A DNA stretch of 64,000 bases from Himantopus leucocephalus (taxonomy: Eukaryota; Chordata; Aves; Charadriiformes; Recurvirostridae). Position 1 is the first letter of the stretch; each line of letters begins with the position of its first letter. Below the pieces are notes generated by a model. It was not told where the DNA came from and did not search any database. It saw nothing but the letters and a program-made list of their open reading frames with translations. The translations under genes were made by a program, and so were the position numbers. Below, piece after piece: positions 1 through 14,281 of the stretch. Location: the NCBI GenBank assembly GCA_003993805.1, contig RSEF01000020.1:7494370-7558369 (forward strand), read 5' to 3'.

Positions 1-95
1 TATTCCTGATACAAGCCAGGATGCCGTTGGCCTTCTTGGCCACTTGTCCAAGCCCGTTCATTGTCCCCGGTGCCACAGCCCTCCCCGTGCCCCCC
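1..95 (-). repeat. CR1 LINE fragment (internal, truncated)
   Basis: The reverse complement contains the phrase GGCCAAGAAGGCCAACGGCA followed by a match to 'tcctggcttgtatcagga', which is a familiar conserved stretch of the 3' part of avian CR1 retrotransposons. The match is strong for about the first 45 bases. The boundary at about 95 is a guess because the flank turns into unrecognised GC-rich DNA. The element continues off the left edge of the window. Confidence 0.75.
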
Positions 96-745
96 TGCAC
101 GTGCTCCTCCAGCAAGGGCCGTGGCTTGGGCAGGCTGCGGGACGCTGCACGGGTGAAGATTGCTCTCCTGAGACAGGGATGACATGCAGGATTGGTGCAG
201 GGTGGGAGAAAGGGAGTGAGAATTACCGGTGAGGTGCATCCATAGCATCTCCAGCGGGGGAGAGCATGATCAATCTTCAGCTCTTGGAAGCTGAAATCAG
301 TCTGACGTATAAGACCCCACTTTTGGTTTCTTTCTAATTCGTGTCTCTGTCACCTTGCAAAGGGTTTGGGAGGGGGCTGCGCTCTGGTGGGCAGAGCCGA
401 ACCTTCCCGCACCCCCTCCTTGGAGCATCTGTTGTGATGGGGCTGGTGCGGGCAGCGACGTCTCACGGGGGCTCCCAGAGCGGCTGCAGTGATGGGAAAA
501 GGGCAGCGCCGGGACCGCGCTGGGAAGTGGAAGCAAAGCAAATGGCTCACGTCTGGGCAGGGCTCGAGTGGACGGGCAGCGCTGCCGCACTGTGGCTCCA
601 GCTCGGCCTTCTCTGCTGGCAGTCTGCGGGTCTCTGGGCAGTTGTCTTCTCAGCCACCATCCTTCCCCTGCCTGATACACAGCAGGCGGGCAGGAGTCAT
701 TGGTCTGTGTTTGAATTTCTCCTGCTAAGTAGGTGGTGGGTTTTT

Positions 746-847
746 ATAATAATAATAATAATTATAATAATAATAATTATTATTATTATTATCATCATCA
801 TCATCATTATTATTATTATCATTACCATTATTATCATTATTATTCAT
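746..847. repeat. Compound trinucleotide microsatellite (AAT/ATT/ATC)n
   Basis: About 100 bases consist of ATA, ATT and ATC trinucleotides in blocks: TAA repeats, then ATT, then an ATC run, then ATT again with isolated interruptions. All three read as isoleucine in one + frame, which creates a spurious poly-Ile ORF. The interruptions and block order suggest an old compound array rather than a young pure one. Confidence 0.9.
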
Positions 848-1289
848 AACCACAATGGCAAACACTCCCCTGTGCATGTATCTAAGCTATCCAATGTGGG
901 CCACTTTGTTCTTAATTTTCATTATTTTAAGAAGTCCTTCAGCACATCAAATAGTCTCTGTAGATGAGGATTTATAGGAAGGTCTTGAGAGCTGCCAGAG
1001 TAATGTTTTTCCAGCAGTGAAAACTTAACCTTCTCTTAGATCTTTATTTCTGCTTTGTCCTGGGCTTGCGACGTGATGGAGAGATGGTGTAGCTGCGGCA
1101 AGCGCTTGGTTACAGCTATCAGGATGAAGGAGATGTGTTGTCAGTTGTTTTATTTTTGATCCCATTTGAATGTGTCAGTCAACTGCCTCGAATCAAAGAA
1201 AGTGAGAAGGAGCCTTTAATAGTTGTGATGTGGAAACTTCAAACTTACCTTTTTTTTATAGACACTAAGTAAATGGTTGGCGGGCTCTT

Positions 1290-1570
1290 GTAAATCATAA
1301 CACGTCTAAATATATCAGAGAGGCTCTCAGCCAAGCTGCTGGCGAAGACGGTGTCTATTCCTATTGACTCCTCTTCCCCCTTCAGATTACTTTTGCATTG
1401 AATAATTTCAAATCATAATGCAAAAAATCAGGGACTCTTAACGAGACTAGCTAATGCTGTGATTAATGAAAGTGTAATGCGAGCTACTGTACAGCCCTTA
1501 GAAACCAGTCAGCTAATTAGCGTAATCACAGAGGTGGCAATAATGAAAAGACCATAAAATAGAGGTAGCC
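1290..1570. promoter_or_regulatory. AT-rich enhancer-like block with clustered homeodomain-type sites
   Basis: This block is AT-rich with no open coding frame. Within about 150 bases it carries several TAAT-core motifs: GTGATTAATG near 1460, GCTAATTAGC near 1512 (a palindromic homeodomain site) and GTAATC just after. It also has ATGCAAA and TTTGCAT octamer-like halves near 1390-1425. Such density next to GC-rich flanks is typical of developmental enhancers. This is inference from motif density alone, with no conservation data, so the call is weak. Confidence 0.25.
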
Positions 1571-4500
1571 TAATAACAACACTTTCCCCTACCCCAGGAC
1601 TGGTGAGAAGAGGATGGGTTACTGGGTTAGGAACTGAGAGGAGCGGAGACCGAAGGCTCTGGGAGTAACCACCGCTGATGAGGTCTCAGGGCTGGATCAG
1701 ACATGTGGAAACAGAGCAGATTTTACAGCAACGTAATCCAGATTGCGACGTAATCCTCTGGCAACGGCACTTCACGCCACAGCACCCCTCTTCTGTCTTC
1801 ACCCACTGCCACAAGTTTCGTGGCAAACTAATCGAGACGCGGGTACTTGGGGTGAGGCTGGATCCGGCCGGCTCTCTTTCTTTCTTTCTTACTCTTTTGT
1901 TCCCTTTCTTCTTTCCGGGGTTTTTAGCAAATGTAGTATTAAAACTTCATTCACCTCGCAGTCCCTGAGCCTTCCAGGTTTGGTTTCCCCCAGGAAAGGG
2001 AGAAATCGCTGTCCTAAGGTGCTTAAGAAGAAAATCCTGTTAGAGGATTCCCAATATTTATACAGCTTATGGTGTGTTTATGTATGTTATCGACTGTAAG
2101 TTTCACAGGACTCTAACAGCTGCTTGAAAAATCTCTTGCTAAGAGGGCAAAGTCTTTCTGGGCAGAGGAGAGCGGTGCAGCGAGCGGTGAGGGTGGCGGT
2201 CGTTGCCAGAGCTGCTCCCGGGAGCTGGGTGCCAAGCAGCCCTGCCACCCCGTTCAGTCCTCCCCTGCCCCGAGTCCTTTGGGCAATACCGGCACATTAG
2301 CGTAGCGGTGAACCCTAAACAACCCCCAAAATGCGTGCCCGGTGCTCCTCCAAGGGCTCTCCCAGGCAGGACCGTTCAGATTCATCTCTTGCTAATGAGA
2401 GACATGGGACGGTGCGATGAGCTGGATCTCACCCTCGGTGATTAGAAGTGACCTGCCTCTTGCTGCTAGATGAAATAGCTCCATGTAACGGGCTATAAAA
2501 AATCCTAACTGGTAATTTTCCAGTTGGGATGGGTCACCACTACGGCCATCTCCATCGGCTCTTCTCATTTCTGCCACAGCTTTGTGTGTGTTTCATTTGA
2601 CCTGGGTAGAATGAGCAAAGAGGAATAAAGTAGCTGCAGACACACAATCAACGATCATCCGCTGAAGCTGATGAGTATGCCGAGACTGCTAAGTGGGTCT
2701 TCATTAGCTATTCACACGCTAAGAGCAGTCCTTATTTATTCTTCTTTCCTAGGTGGATCTATTTTTGAGTACCTTTTGTGCTGATCTAGTCTGGGGGGTG
2801 GGAGGGTGGAGGGAGGGTACCACCACTGCCAGGTAACCAGAGTATTTTCGTGAAGAAAATAGACCATGACACCAAGTTGGCGGCAAGCTGAAAAGAAGAA
2901 ACAATGTGATGCCATTTAGAGCAGGAAAGAATAATTTTCCCTGGTGACACCTCTAGTGGGAGGCAGAACTTTATCTTCTCTTCGCAGCTCAAATGAAGCA
3001 TCACAGCAGTAGCATTAACGGAGCTTCCACGTTTCCAGCATGTCTTTTCATTAACCTTTTTTTATTGCCGTAGCAGGGAACGCATTTTCCAGGGAGGGTG
3101 TGCAGGGCCATCGCTGGAGGTGCAAGCCCGGGATGTCCCACCCAGGTCTGTGGCACACGCCGTGTTATTGCAGCCAAAGGGATGAGCCTGGTGGGCTGCG
3201 CTGCAGATGAGCTGCAGTGAAGGAGGGAAACCTCATATATATCTACAAGTCTGCTGGAGAGGGGATTTTGGAGGAGCAGGTTGTGGCCAGCCTTGCTCCA
3301 GGGGCCCATCACATCCTGGGACATGCTCGAGGGTGCAGATGGGACAGCGCTTAACCCCTGGCAACGACGGTGTCTTCATGCGAGAAAGGTGCCTTGTGCA
3401 TCTGCACAACCCCCTTTTCCACACTGGGCATCGCTTAAACTTTCTCATTTAAGCTTTTCTTAAAAGCCACAGCTCCCGCTCTGTGCTGGGCCAGGGCCGG
3501 GCGGTTGCGGATGCCTCTCGCCCTCCCGGCCGCATCCATCGGCGGTGCAGGCTGCCCTCTCCCGACACGCCGAGTGTCTGAGGGATGCGGCGGCTGAGAC
3601 CCAGCACCCTCAGCCAGCACCCACCCCGGTCCCAGCCGCTCTCTGTACAGCCCAGCGCTGTCCCGTCCCAGTAAGCGCAGACCAACACAGCCTCACCCAT
3701 CCCCTGAGACGACCTGGCCCCATCACCGGCTCCTGCCAGAGCCGGGTCCGACCTGCACCCCCCCTCCCGCAGTGCCTGGGTGCTGCTTGAGAAACCACCC
3801 AAAGCACTGCATTCCTTCAGCCGGAAGATTTCCTGACCAATTCCTGCCCTCCCAAACCTGTCGAACACCTTTTTTTTTTTTTTCCTTTAATAACCTGACA
3901 GTGTGGGAGTGAGTACTGTACGCATCTGAGTTAGCTTTTCCCAGCTGAGCCTATTCACGCTGCAGACTACGTGGGTGACACCCTGGGAAAGCCGCGTTTA
4001 GCAGCGTGCAGCTCCAGGAAAGCCTTTTTCTATGAACAGCAATGCGAGCCGAGCTCTTGCATCTCTGGGGTTTGTAAACAGCTGATCTAAGAGAGATTAT
4101 TTTAATTTTTTTTTTTTTCTCCTTGCGCTTTTGACCTTATTTGCTGAAAATGAAACATCATCTAACCCTCCAGGAAATGTCACGATTCTTCGATCTGACA
4201 TGAGAACATAAATCTTCTGTATCCGTTCTGCATCTCAGGTCTCTGGAACTGAGTTCTGGACACCAGAGGGGGAATCGCAGCATCCTGAATCCAGGACAGC
4301 AGGACCTGAGCCCTGCACCTCTCCAGCCCAGCGAGCGACAGCCCCACGGGGTTGGTCACTGACTGAGCTGCTTTTGCCTCAATACCCAATGGAAAAATTG
4401 GGATTTCTTGGGCCTGAATCACCTTGAGCATCTTAAACTTTTGTGGGAGAGGTGAAACCCTTCCCCTCCAGCTCGGTGGGTCTGGCGGAGATAAAACACA

Positions 4501-7500
4501 GCTTTACAGCTCGAAGTGACCCACCTCGCCCTGCTTCAGCCTCCCCTAGTCACCTCCTAGAAGGGGTCTTACAGGCTGTTGCACTGCTGAAATTTGGGGC
4601 TCTGCACGCCATGCTCGGCGAGTGCCGCTGGCATTTCCCACCACGCGTCTCCTGAGCACGCCGCCTGCGGGTCCCCGGTCTCGGCCGGACCGACAGCCTC
4701 CGCGGGTTGTGCCTCCCCCTGCTATTTCGGGGGACCGCAGAGGCGTTTCCAGGAAGGCAGTGAGGCGACCGTGGGGCTCGCACGTGGGGCGGCCGTGGGG
4801 CTGGGGGGAAGCTGCAAAGCCGTGTCCGCACTGGGGCCGGAGCAGCAGTGAGGGTTATTTGAAGGTAAGAGGTTATTTGTGGGAAGACGCTGCTCTACCG
4901 CGGCTCTACAGCTTCCTGCCTCCCACCCATCATGAGCGGAGTAGAAGACATTCTGCTCAAGAAGGGCACGTTTTCAGGTCCAGGCTGTTAGTGTTCTACC
5001 TGGGGTGTGTTCACCCGTGTGCAGGTCTCTCTCCTTCACGGCTTATTCCCGGAGCAGGGACCCCCCCAAACCCCGCTGAACCCGGGGAACCACCCGGAGC
5101 CGCCTTTGCCTTTTGCTGTGTTTCCCTTTGGATGAGGTCGGTGACACTCCCGACCCCAAACCTGCTGGGGAAGATGGATTTAACAGAACCCACAACGATA
5201 CCCCTTCCGAAAAGCCCAGAAAGCTGAAATTTCTTTCTTTCTGCCTGGACCACCTTTCCTTGTTCTGCCACTAGATGGGAGAGTGAGACTGGGCTACCTC
5301 CGCTGCTCCCCTCCGCATCCCGGTAGGAATTCCGAGGGCAGAGGAGCACGGAGAAGCGCCCGCAGGTCATCCTGCAAATCCTCCCACCTCGGGAAGGCCG
5401 TGGGTAACCCCGAAACACACAGTTATTGCCTAACCCCAAAAGCGCACGGTTAAGGGCACTGATTCCTGCCTGGTGCTTTCCCCCAATCCCGGTATCCCGG
5501 CGGCAGCCCCTCTGCCCTCGTGCCGGGGGGATTCACTTACATAAAGGCCAGATATATTCTTGGGGGTGAAATACTTAAATTTTTTTTTTTTTTTCATATC
5601 CACACGTCCTAGAGCAGAGGGAGGTGGGGGAAGCGCCTGCAATTTGCTCCTCCAAACCATCCATACCCCAAATCCCGCTTCCCAGGAAGCCGGGTGACCC
5701 CAATGATTGCTTTAGGAGACACAGAATAAAGCAGCATTTTCTCCTCCTTTCCTTCCACACCTTTCTCCTACAGGATTCTTGTGTAACGATACTCCCAGCG
5801 ATACCATTTTCCCGCAAAGATTAAAAATGGGCAGGCGCAATGACTGCACGTGCGGGAGGAGCATTCGTGCCCCTGTCCGACACCGCTCGCCCCGGGAGCT
5901 GCCGTGGGCCAGGGAGGGCAGGGCGCTCCCAGTTCATTAAGTCTTAGTAAGTTTACTTTACTAAATTTACTTCAACACTTCCCATCTCCTGGGATGCTTC
6001 CCAAGGTTTTGCTGGGATAGGGTATGTTTGGGAATTATATAGTTGCAGAAGCACTTTCTCAACCAAATCAAAGATTGCCCAGTTTGGCTATTTTTATTAT
6101 CATAAGGTTGGGGGTTTTTAAAAATGAACACCTCTTCTTCCTTCCTGAGATTTCACAGGTTCTGGAAGAAATCTCACGGTAGCCAAATTCTCCAAGTGAC
6201 TATGGCAGAATATGTAATCCTATAAATTGGAAATTATCTTTTTGGGGGGGGTTGCTGTTTGCCTAACCTTCCTAATTTGCAAGCTTTTTAGAGAACTGAC
6301 TGCACTGATTTGTTTAATGCCTGGCACAGCTGGGCAATGAAATGAAATAATCCCAATGACTTCCCTAATTGCAGTGATCTCGTTACCTCTGTTGGGGTCT
6401 CCTGGCTTTGCCTCCCCAGAAGACTTCTGCCATTATCCTGTTAAAGAGAAATAACAGTTTCTTTGGAAGAGGAAGTCTGGGGTTTTTACTGGCTGCAATC
6501 ACTCCTATTTTCCATAAGTGACAGCCACCCCACCCTGGGTGTGCAATGACACCACTGAGTCACCAGCACGAAGCACCGACCGGCTCGTTGCACCTCGCTG
6601 GAGAGGACCCAAAATCCCCTCCGAAGAAGAGAAGAGACATCTTTCTTCAGCTGATAATCACAGATAAATAAAAAGTTGCCTGGAAGCAATAAAAAAATAA
6701 AATCGAAATTCCAGACGTGGCAGGTCCAGGGCACGTTTGCGTGTGCAAATGCAGCTTCAGCTGCTGGGGAGAGCGCGGGGTGACAGCAGAGATGGGGACA
6801 GCCGGGGTGGGAGCATCCCCTGCCGCAGCGGGGGCCGGGGCTGGGGTTCACCCCGCTCTCGGTCCGTGGGATGAAGGTCAGAGCAGCCATGGTGTGCCTC
6901 TGACAGGTGGTTATTCATATGTCTGCTTCGGGCCATGGACACTCGTGGGAGAAGTTACTGCCCTCGGCCAACTGCCTGCGGCTCCCCGAGATCCTCAGAT
7001 GCCAAATGTCGGGTAAGCAAGTGGGGGGGGAATCTCACATACACAGGACCACTGCAGGAACTCTGACCTGCTTTGCTATATCCCTTTCCGCTCTTATCTC
7101 CCTCTCAACAGCCGAGAAGACAATTAAAAACCAGAAAAAGCACTAACTAGGGAAAGGACACCCGGTGCACTGTTGAACTGACATGGGACCAGAGGGATGA
7201 GGACACCAGAGACCGACTTCTGGCCTCTGCCGACTGCAGGAGACGCTGCGGCTTGTCGCTGCCCAATGGCTTTCCGCATGCCAAATGCAAAGTCAGGCCC
7301 CCTCCAGCAAGGAGAAGTGGAGCTGATTAAGTTTCTCAAGCAAAATGGCACGTGCAAGCGCCATTGCTTCAGACAACAAACACGTGGCGGCCACCGAGGT
7401 AAAGCTGTACCCTGTAAACCTTTCCCATACGCGAGGCTGAGCCTTGAATTGCCGCTGCTGCAGCACCAGAGGGGAGGAGAGGAGGAAGGGTTTGAGCATG

Positions 7501-10500
7501 GTCCAAGCTGCGATCCATGGCACTTGTTTCGGGAGAGCTCGGCTGCCCGTGAAACGCGAGTCCTGCCGGGCTGGGGCAGAGTCCGGCACCACGCGCGCGC
7601 ACGCACGGCACTCGCCGCACTAGTGGGCAGCTCCAGCAGCAACACAAAGAGTGCAAAGTTGAAACTTATAAAGCATCGACGCAGAAAGCAGGACGGGGCA
7701 GCAGGCTAGCAAGACGTAGGCTTGCTCGGAAACGTCGTGTCAGCGCAGGTTGCAGGCAGAGCCCTTGGGTAGGTGGCTCGAGGTAACCACAGCGTCCGCA
7801 TGGACCCTCGCGATGGTGCTTAAGAGCAGCTTGATGAGTTTGGGAAGGGGGCAGAGGAGTCTGCCTCCTCCTCGGGGGCATTCTGAGCTCCCAGCCCAGC
7901 GCAGAGGGGTGCGTGTGCTGGTGCCGTGCGTGGGATGTGCTCCACGGGGCTGTGACCGGTGTGGAGGGGCAAGAGGCAGTCGTGTGGTGGTAAGCACAGA
8001 GCGCAAATTAAGTGAAAACTCTGAGGTGGGTGAACATCGGCCCCAGCACACAGCGGCATCCCTGGATGAGGGCTCTGCACCGCGGGGGACGGCTGATGCT
8101 GGCTCCGACCCTGAGCCACACGGGAGCTCCCAGCTGGGACACGATCCGGCCTCGCAGATGCAGAGTCCGAGCTCTCCTGTAGACCTTGATCCTGCAGGAG
8201 GAACTACAGGGATGGCTGGAACGAGCGCGATCCAGGCCTTATCTGAGATAGCGAGAGAATTACCCACATGATTTCTTCTCCATGTTTACAGGGGCAATAT
8301 TTTTCCAAAGTTCAAAGTCTTTCTCTGCAGAAAGCATGTGATGGGCTTCGCAGTCACAACGTAGTTTTAGTGCTATGAACAGTTAAAAAATCAATTTCTG
8401 GAGCAATATTTTCTATGTTTGTAATCTCTGAACTAATTACAGGACTGGAAAATCAATAGCTATCTGGAAATCTTTCCAGTACGGCTCACTAAGCGTGCTA
8501 CTACATAACATGCTGGAATATATTCTTCACATACACGTGGTGCTCACGACCATCTCCAGGTCATGTGGGCAGCTGATATCACTGTCAGTGTGTGTACTCC
8601 ATTCCACCGCGATGGTAACATTTACCAAAACCTGCAGGGGGGACTGGGCAGAGCACATAGCGCAGCGCGTGAGAGCGGGCGCGACATTCGCTGCCAGCAT
8701 TTTAAGCCAACAACAGAAAAGAGTTGAAAGACTCGGTTAGTTCAACAATAATCTTCAAAAAGATTACGAAATAAACTCCTTAAAAGTTCATGCCTCAGCT
8801 ATAATGTTGTTTTTTCACCAGGCTTTATTAAAAAAAAATAAGTTTGGTGACTGACAATAACCTCTTTCTCTCGTCTCCTGGCAAGAGAGCAGCAGTGTTA
8901 CTGGGTGGTTAAATGGCTATTACACTTCAAAAACATGTGTAAAGAGGAAGGGTGTTGCTCTGATGAATACGATCTCCTCTTGCTGTACAAACACACTGTG
9001 TTGACCGTGGCAACTCGGTTGGAGCCAAAGCCCAAAGCTTTGTGCCCACGCTCCGCACCACTTCCCACGCACCGCGGGCGTTGCTGGGATCTCGTCTGAG
9101 ACGCTGCCGCCTCCCGCGCGCCCCGCGAGAGCGCACTGTGCTCCCCCTCGGCACGGCGGAGTTTGAGCTGCTGCTAAATGAGCAAATACTCCCATCGGAC
9201 ACGGTGCCAAAAGCACAGCGAGCGGATAAGAAGCAAAGACCACAGTGCAGGTAATTATCCCCACGCTCCCGTTTGCATCGCTGCTGGGCCCGACAGAGCG
9301 ATGAATTCTGAGCCGTCACGAGACCGCAGAAGATTTGCTCTTGTCTCAAGATGTTTTCCTCTGATCATTCTTCACAGCTTTTTTCCCCGCAGGGAGTCGA
9401 GCGGAGGAAAAGTGGGACTGGGGTACCCCTCTGCCCTCGCTCCCTCCCCAAACTGGGCCATTCCCGCTGCTGCACCCACTCCCGCACGTCTCCGAGGTGG
9501 TGACCCTCCTCCCGGAGCAGTGTCCCTTGCTCCAGCCCTCATCTCAGGAGACAGGCCACGATTTAAAGTCCCTCCTAAGTAAGAACTTGGCAGGTTACTC
9601 ACGCTCAAAGACTTTAAATTTTGGAGCTAGGCACGACCCACGTGATGATCTGGATTGTAATTATTGTTATTGTTACACACCGTTCGCGTTTCTGTAGGAC
9701 TCCCACGGGCAGCTCAGGAGCTCCTGTGCGCCGTGCGGCGCATCGGCACAGAGAACGGAGCGCCTCGAGGTGCTGACAGCCTGCCGGGAGCCCTCGCCCG
9801 CACCCAGAACATACGTTCCCACGGTGTGGCTTTGCTAATCTGGGTTCCTTGCAGCCAAAAAGCAACAGTTACAAAAATTTTGTGCTCATCATCATCACAG
9901 TCAAACTTTCTCTTTTAACTCCTAAGCCTGAAATGACCTTGATGGTAACTCGGAGGTGGCACGTACAGTTCAGACTCTATGGGAACATACCTATGGCTGC
10001 TGCACTGAGCTTCAGGGTGATTTCTCTTCGGATGATGCCATCTTTGGACTCTTCCATCATTCCTCCCAGTGTAATGTCACACTTCATTCAAATAAAACTT
10101 GACCGGAATGCAAGAAATCGCTTCTACTTCTCGCCTTGGGGAAGAAAGGCTGCGGTGTCTGCGCATCACCTAATGGCAAAGACCCGAGGAAAAAGAGCTC
10201 AGACCCTTCAGAAATCTTTCAAAGGGGAGCAACAGCTCTCCCTTGTCTCTTTTTAAATTAACACATCACACTCTGTACGTGCTCAGCAGCAAAGTTCCTA
10301 ACATTGTTTCCCCATAACCCAGAGCCAGAGCACTGCAGTGCTGCCGCCGGCGGCTTTCTAAGGCGGGCGAGAGCAGGACAAGCAGCGAGGGATCGCTGCC
10401 TCCCGCCACGCTCCCCTGGCCGCCGGCCACCAGCACCTCGGGGACAAACGAGAGGTTTGCACGGAGATTATTGGCTTTAACAGCCGCCAGAGCGTGTGTC

Positions 10501-13276
10501 ACCCGTGAATTTGTCTAATCCTTCCTCGACCACAGTTACACTTGCGGCTCTGCGATGCCCTCCGGCAGCGGCTGCCACTGGTTAATCAGGGGCTGCCCGA
10601 GAGGTTGCGTTAAACCTGCCACCGCATCCTTTCATTCACAGGATCCCTCGCTCTTGTAATGACAAGGGTAGCTCGCGGGGCTGAGCGGGATGGATTCTGA
10701 CGCTCCAGTTTGCGAAACCAACAGGGTCTTACAGAGGCAGGATAACACAACATCGGGTAAAAATCCCAGGGGGGGATTTTCCGAAGTGCCTTTCCCACTG
10801 CAAGCCAGCACTAGCCACTGCTCTTGAAAAATCCCATCTTCACTTGTTTTTTTATTATATGTTTCAAATGAATTTTTGTCTCAAATTAGAGTTATAATAG
10901 AACTCAAAAAAATACCTTCTTTTAGAAAATAATGCAGTTCTGTACTTCCTTCCCGGAGATTTGTTGCTTGTTCTGCAACAGGAGATGTGAATCATGGAAG
11001 TATTTATAACGGCGATATTAGGAAATGATCATTCAGGCACCAGAAATCTGTATTAGACATTATGTCTTTAAATAAATTGTTTATTACTGTGCTAACCTAA
11101 TCTTCTGAATACATGCACACTTAACTATATTAAAAATGTAAATGTTCCCAGAACCGGACTTTACATGATGAATATACATCAACTCCCCTTCTTTCCTAGT
11201 CAGCCCTGTGGACCTTTGAAAAACGAGGATAGTTTCATTTGACGGGCGCTAATAAGGTTTACGTCTGCACAGATTTAGCCCGAAGATTGTCATGATCATC
11301 TCAGGCCCCACGTGGCTTACAGGACTGAACTTGAAGAAACGTCTTTCAACAGCCGCCGGTGACGGAGCGCCTCCAGCTCTGGGAGCGCCTCCAGCCAACC
11401 GACTTCCCTTCTGTGGCACCAAATTTGCATTCATTAAACCCAGAGATTCAATGATTTATGGAGATTTATAAAAAACGGCAGCCCAGAGCTCCCGACACTC
11501 CCAAAGCTTCTGACAGTGGTACAACACATCATAAATCCATCCCGGTGTGAAATATCGGATGACAGTCATTGCAGGTACATCTGCAAGTGTTAACACGACC
11601 CACACCACCAGGGTTTCAGTCAAACTAAAATGCTCAAAGCCTCCCGAACCCGCGGAGACAGTGACCCATATAATAACAATAATATAATGACTATAACGTT
11701 AGTAATAATACCACTAATACGATTACCAGTCTCCTTGTCATCGTTTATTACCGTCACTGCCCTGATAATTCTCAGCTCTAATGACAGATGGGGGCAGAGA
11801 CGGCCCAGGGCAGAGATGGTCCCATCCTTTCAGATAACCTTTGTGCCCACCACCAAGCCCCAGCCCAGCAAAACCCTTCAGTTTTCCAAGAAAAGCCACC
11901 GGCAGCATCAGCCGCTAGCAGAGCTCCGTCCCCGGTCCGGCTGAGCCTCGCAGGCGAGGGAGCGAAGGGAGATGATCCTGAGACGAGGCACTAGCCGAGC
12001 TGAGGAAGATTCAGGCCAGATGCTGCCAAGGAGAGGTGACGCGCATCCCCAGCAGCGCGGGGGGACAGCGCTGCGCATCCCCATCGCCCTCCACCACCTC
12101 CCTTTGGCGGAGGCGGCCGTGGCGCGCAGCAGGACAAGGACTGCGCTCTAGTGACTACTTCTGCAATACATCTTTACCGTCGCTCCCGTCGCCTCCTTCC
12201 CCTTTGCAGGTTTGCAGAGCCGGGAGAGGAAGCGAGCGAGGCGCCCCCTGAGCTCGTGCCGAGCCCCCAGCAGCTCCGCGCGCGGGGCCCTGCCACCCTG
12301 CCCGTGCCCCCCTCTGCGCTCGGCCAGGCTCTGCCCAAACCTTGCCCACCCTCTCCACCCCCGGCTTTCACTGCGTCACACACGCTTCATGCCTTTCTAC
12401 AGCTCAGACAAACAGGGACAGGGACAGGCTCCTTCTCCTTTACGAGTGAATCGGCAGCAATGGCCAGACTGATTGCCACACCACTGCCCGGCATCTTTTA
12501 GAGATTTTTGTAGGAGATGGATTTGTTCCAGGTGACCTCTGTCCTCCCTCGCCACACCTTCTCCCTTGGACACGTTATCGTAGTTACTCTCAGCTCATAG
12601 GACACGCTCCGTATCTTTGCGTCTCCCTCACCCAAGAGCTAACATATTTTGAGATGCTGTACAAAAAATCCACCAAAAATTAACTAAATGAATGACTCTG
12701 CGCCTCTGAGGACAACCCCACCGAAGGCAGGATGGATCGAAACATATGCGGAGAAGTGGGCAGAGCTGAGGAGCAGGGATGCATCACCCCCACACTGGAG
12801 CCAGCAACGAGTACCGTTTGGCACAGTCGAACAGGAACTGCGGGGGGGGTTCCCCAGCTCGGATGCTTTTGACGCACCACTTCACCTTTACACATCTGCT
12901 GTCCTTTCCACCCTGTTTATTTAAAATATAAACTGTTTGAAAGGCAGCGTTACTCATCAGTGATTGTACAGCACCAGCCAAAACAGTGCCTCAGCCGCAG
13001 CGCACTGGAAATGATTCGTATATAATAAACCAACATCAGTGTGTGTCCACGGAGCAAAAGCTTCCTGGTTTTCCTCACCACAGCACGTCGCAAACAGCAG
13101 GCTCTCCCTCATTTCATTTTGCTTTAGAAGCTTATTCAACAGCTCCCAGTTTAGCCCAGTAAGTCAAAGCAAAACCCGCAAGAAGCCCATCCACCTCCAA
13201 CTCCCTGGGGCACAGCAAGGACGGGACAAAAAGGCAGCACTTTCCAGCTCCATCCTGGAGCCACTGCTCCAGAGGA

Positions 13277-13294
13277 GGAGGAGGAGGAGGCGGC
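13277..13294. repeat. Short (GGA)n run
   Basis: About six uninterrupted GAG/GGA trinucleotides occur within a GC-rich block that includes many CpG dinucleotides. It is a minor simple repeat with no inferred function. Confidence 0.7.
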
Positions 13295-14281
13295 AGCAAT
13301 GCGAGCGGCACATCGCAGCAGCCCGGGATGAGCCTCAGCGACCTGCAGGGTCTGCTTCTGCCTCGGTTACCTGTGCGCCCCTGTGCGCCGGCAGCAGCCG
13401 TGGGAAAGGTGCAGCAGTGCTGCCTCGGCAGCGAGCAGAGACGGGTACCGCAGGGCTCGGCGTGGCGGCCGGGCATCACACCGCTGGCCCTATCTTTGCC
13501 CTCCTCGCCACCTTGCACCGCGCTAGCTGGGGTTTTCCATTAGCCAGGTTATCCTGCGCACTCTGCGTCGCGGAGCGCTGATTGCACTGTAAAGAGCTGA
13601 ACATACAGCGCCTGAATTATTTATCTTTGAACATGCAGAAACAGGCCAAATTCCCCAGCGATGCGAAACGGCCCTTATGAGAAACACAAAGGGGGCTGCA
13701 AGAGCTGCACGGGCGGGCGCGCAAGAGCTGTGTGGGTAGACCCTCGCACACGTCGGGTCTGCGGAGAACCTTCCCGCCCAGGTCGTCTCCACCCTGGAGG
13801 CTGTGGAGTGCTGGGGTGCGGGTGCTGGTCCAGAGACTCCCCCGTGTAACCGCCCAAGGGTCCCCTCTGCGCCTATAAACCAACCGCTGTGACAGCAAGT
13901 CCCCAAACAGCCGAGAAAATGGCCCAAACGAACGTGTTAATGCAAACACGAGCTGCCCTTCTCCGCAACCCCCAACCCGGCCGTGCCCAGCCTCATCGCA
14001 CCGGGCCCTATAGTGCACCAATAAAGATAATGCCTCCATAGCTGTGTTTATGCCCCAGATAAAATAATACTCAAGTATTTGCTCTCGTACTTTTTCTTCC
14101 TTTTATGCCAGGTCAGCTCCTTGCAATAACTGGAGGTAAACATTAAACTGCCATCGCTCTCTGCCACCGCAGCCGCGGACGTGGCTCCTTCCAGCACAGT
14201 TTCCCCCTCGCTCCGGTGCGTGGATGTACCCCAGAATTCCTCCCTGAGCATCCCGGGGGCGCAGGCAGGCTGGGATACCCC

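Larger units (their letters stand above)
96..14281. other. Non-coding intergenic DNA with no recognised gene
   Basis: I read open frames on both strands here and recognise no conserved protein, tRNA or rRNA. The longest frames are low-complexity or GC-rich chance frames, for example the isoleucine run caused by the microsatellite at 746. The stretch mixes GC-rich, CpG-containing blocks (about 4620-4830, 7500-8100, 9060-9160, 10330-10450, 12040-12360 and 13190-13460) with AT-rich blocks (about 1200-1560, 5940-6480, 8270-8480 and 10820-11180). Poly-T runs occur near 3871, 4107 and 5580. In human, the DNA upstream of SLCO4A1 holds GATA5 and the miR-1-1/miR-133a-2 host gene. I looked for both mature miRNA sequences on both strands and did not see them. 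Confidence 0.55.

Noticed and set aside
341..967. 208-codon + frame with a long poly-isoleucine run
   Set aside because: The isoleucine run is the ATA/ATT/ATC microsatellite at 746-847; the rest has no protein similarity.
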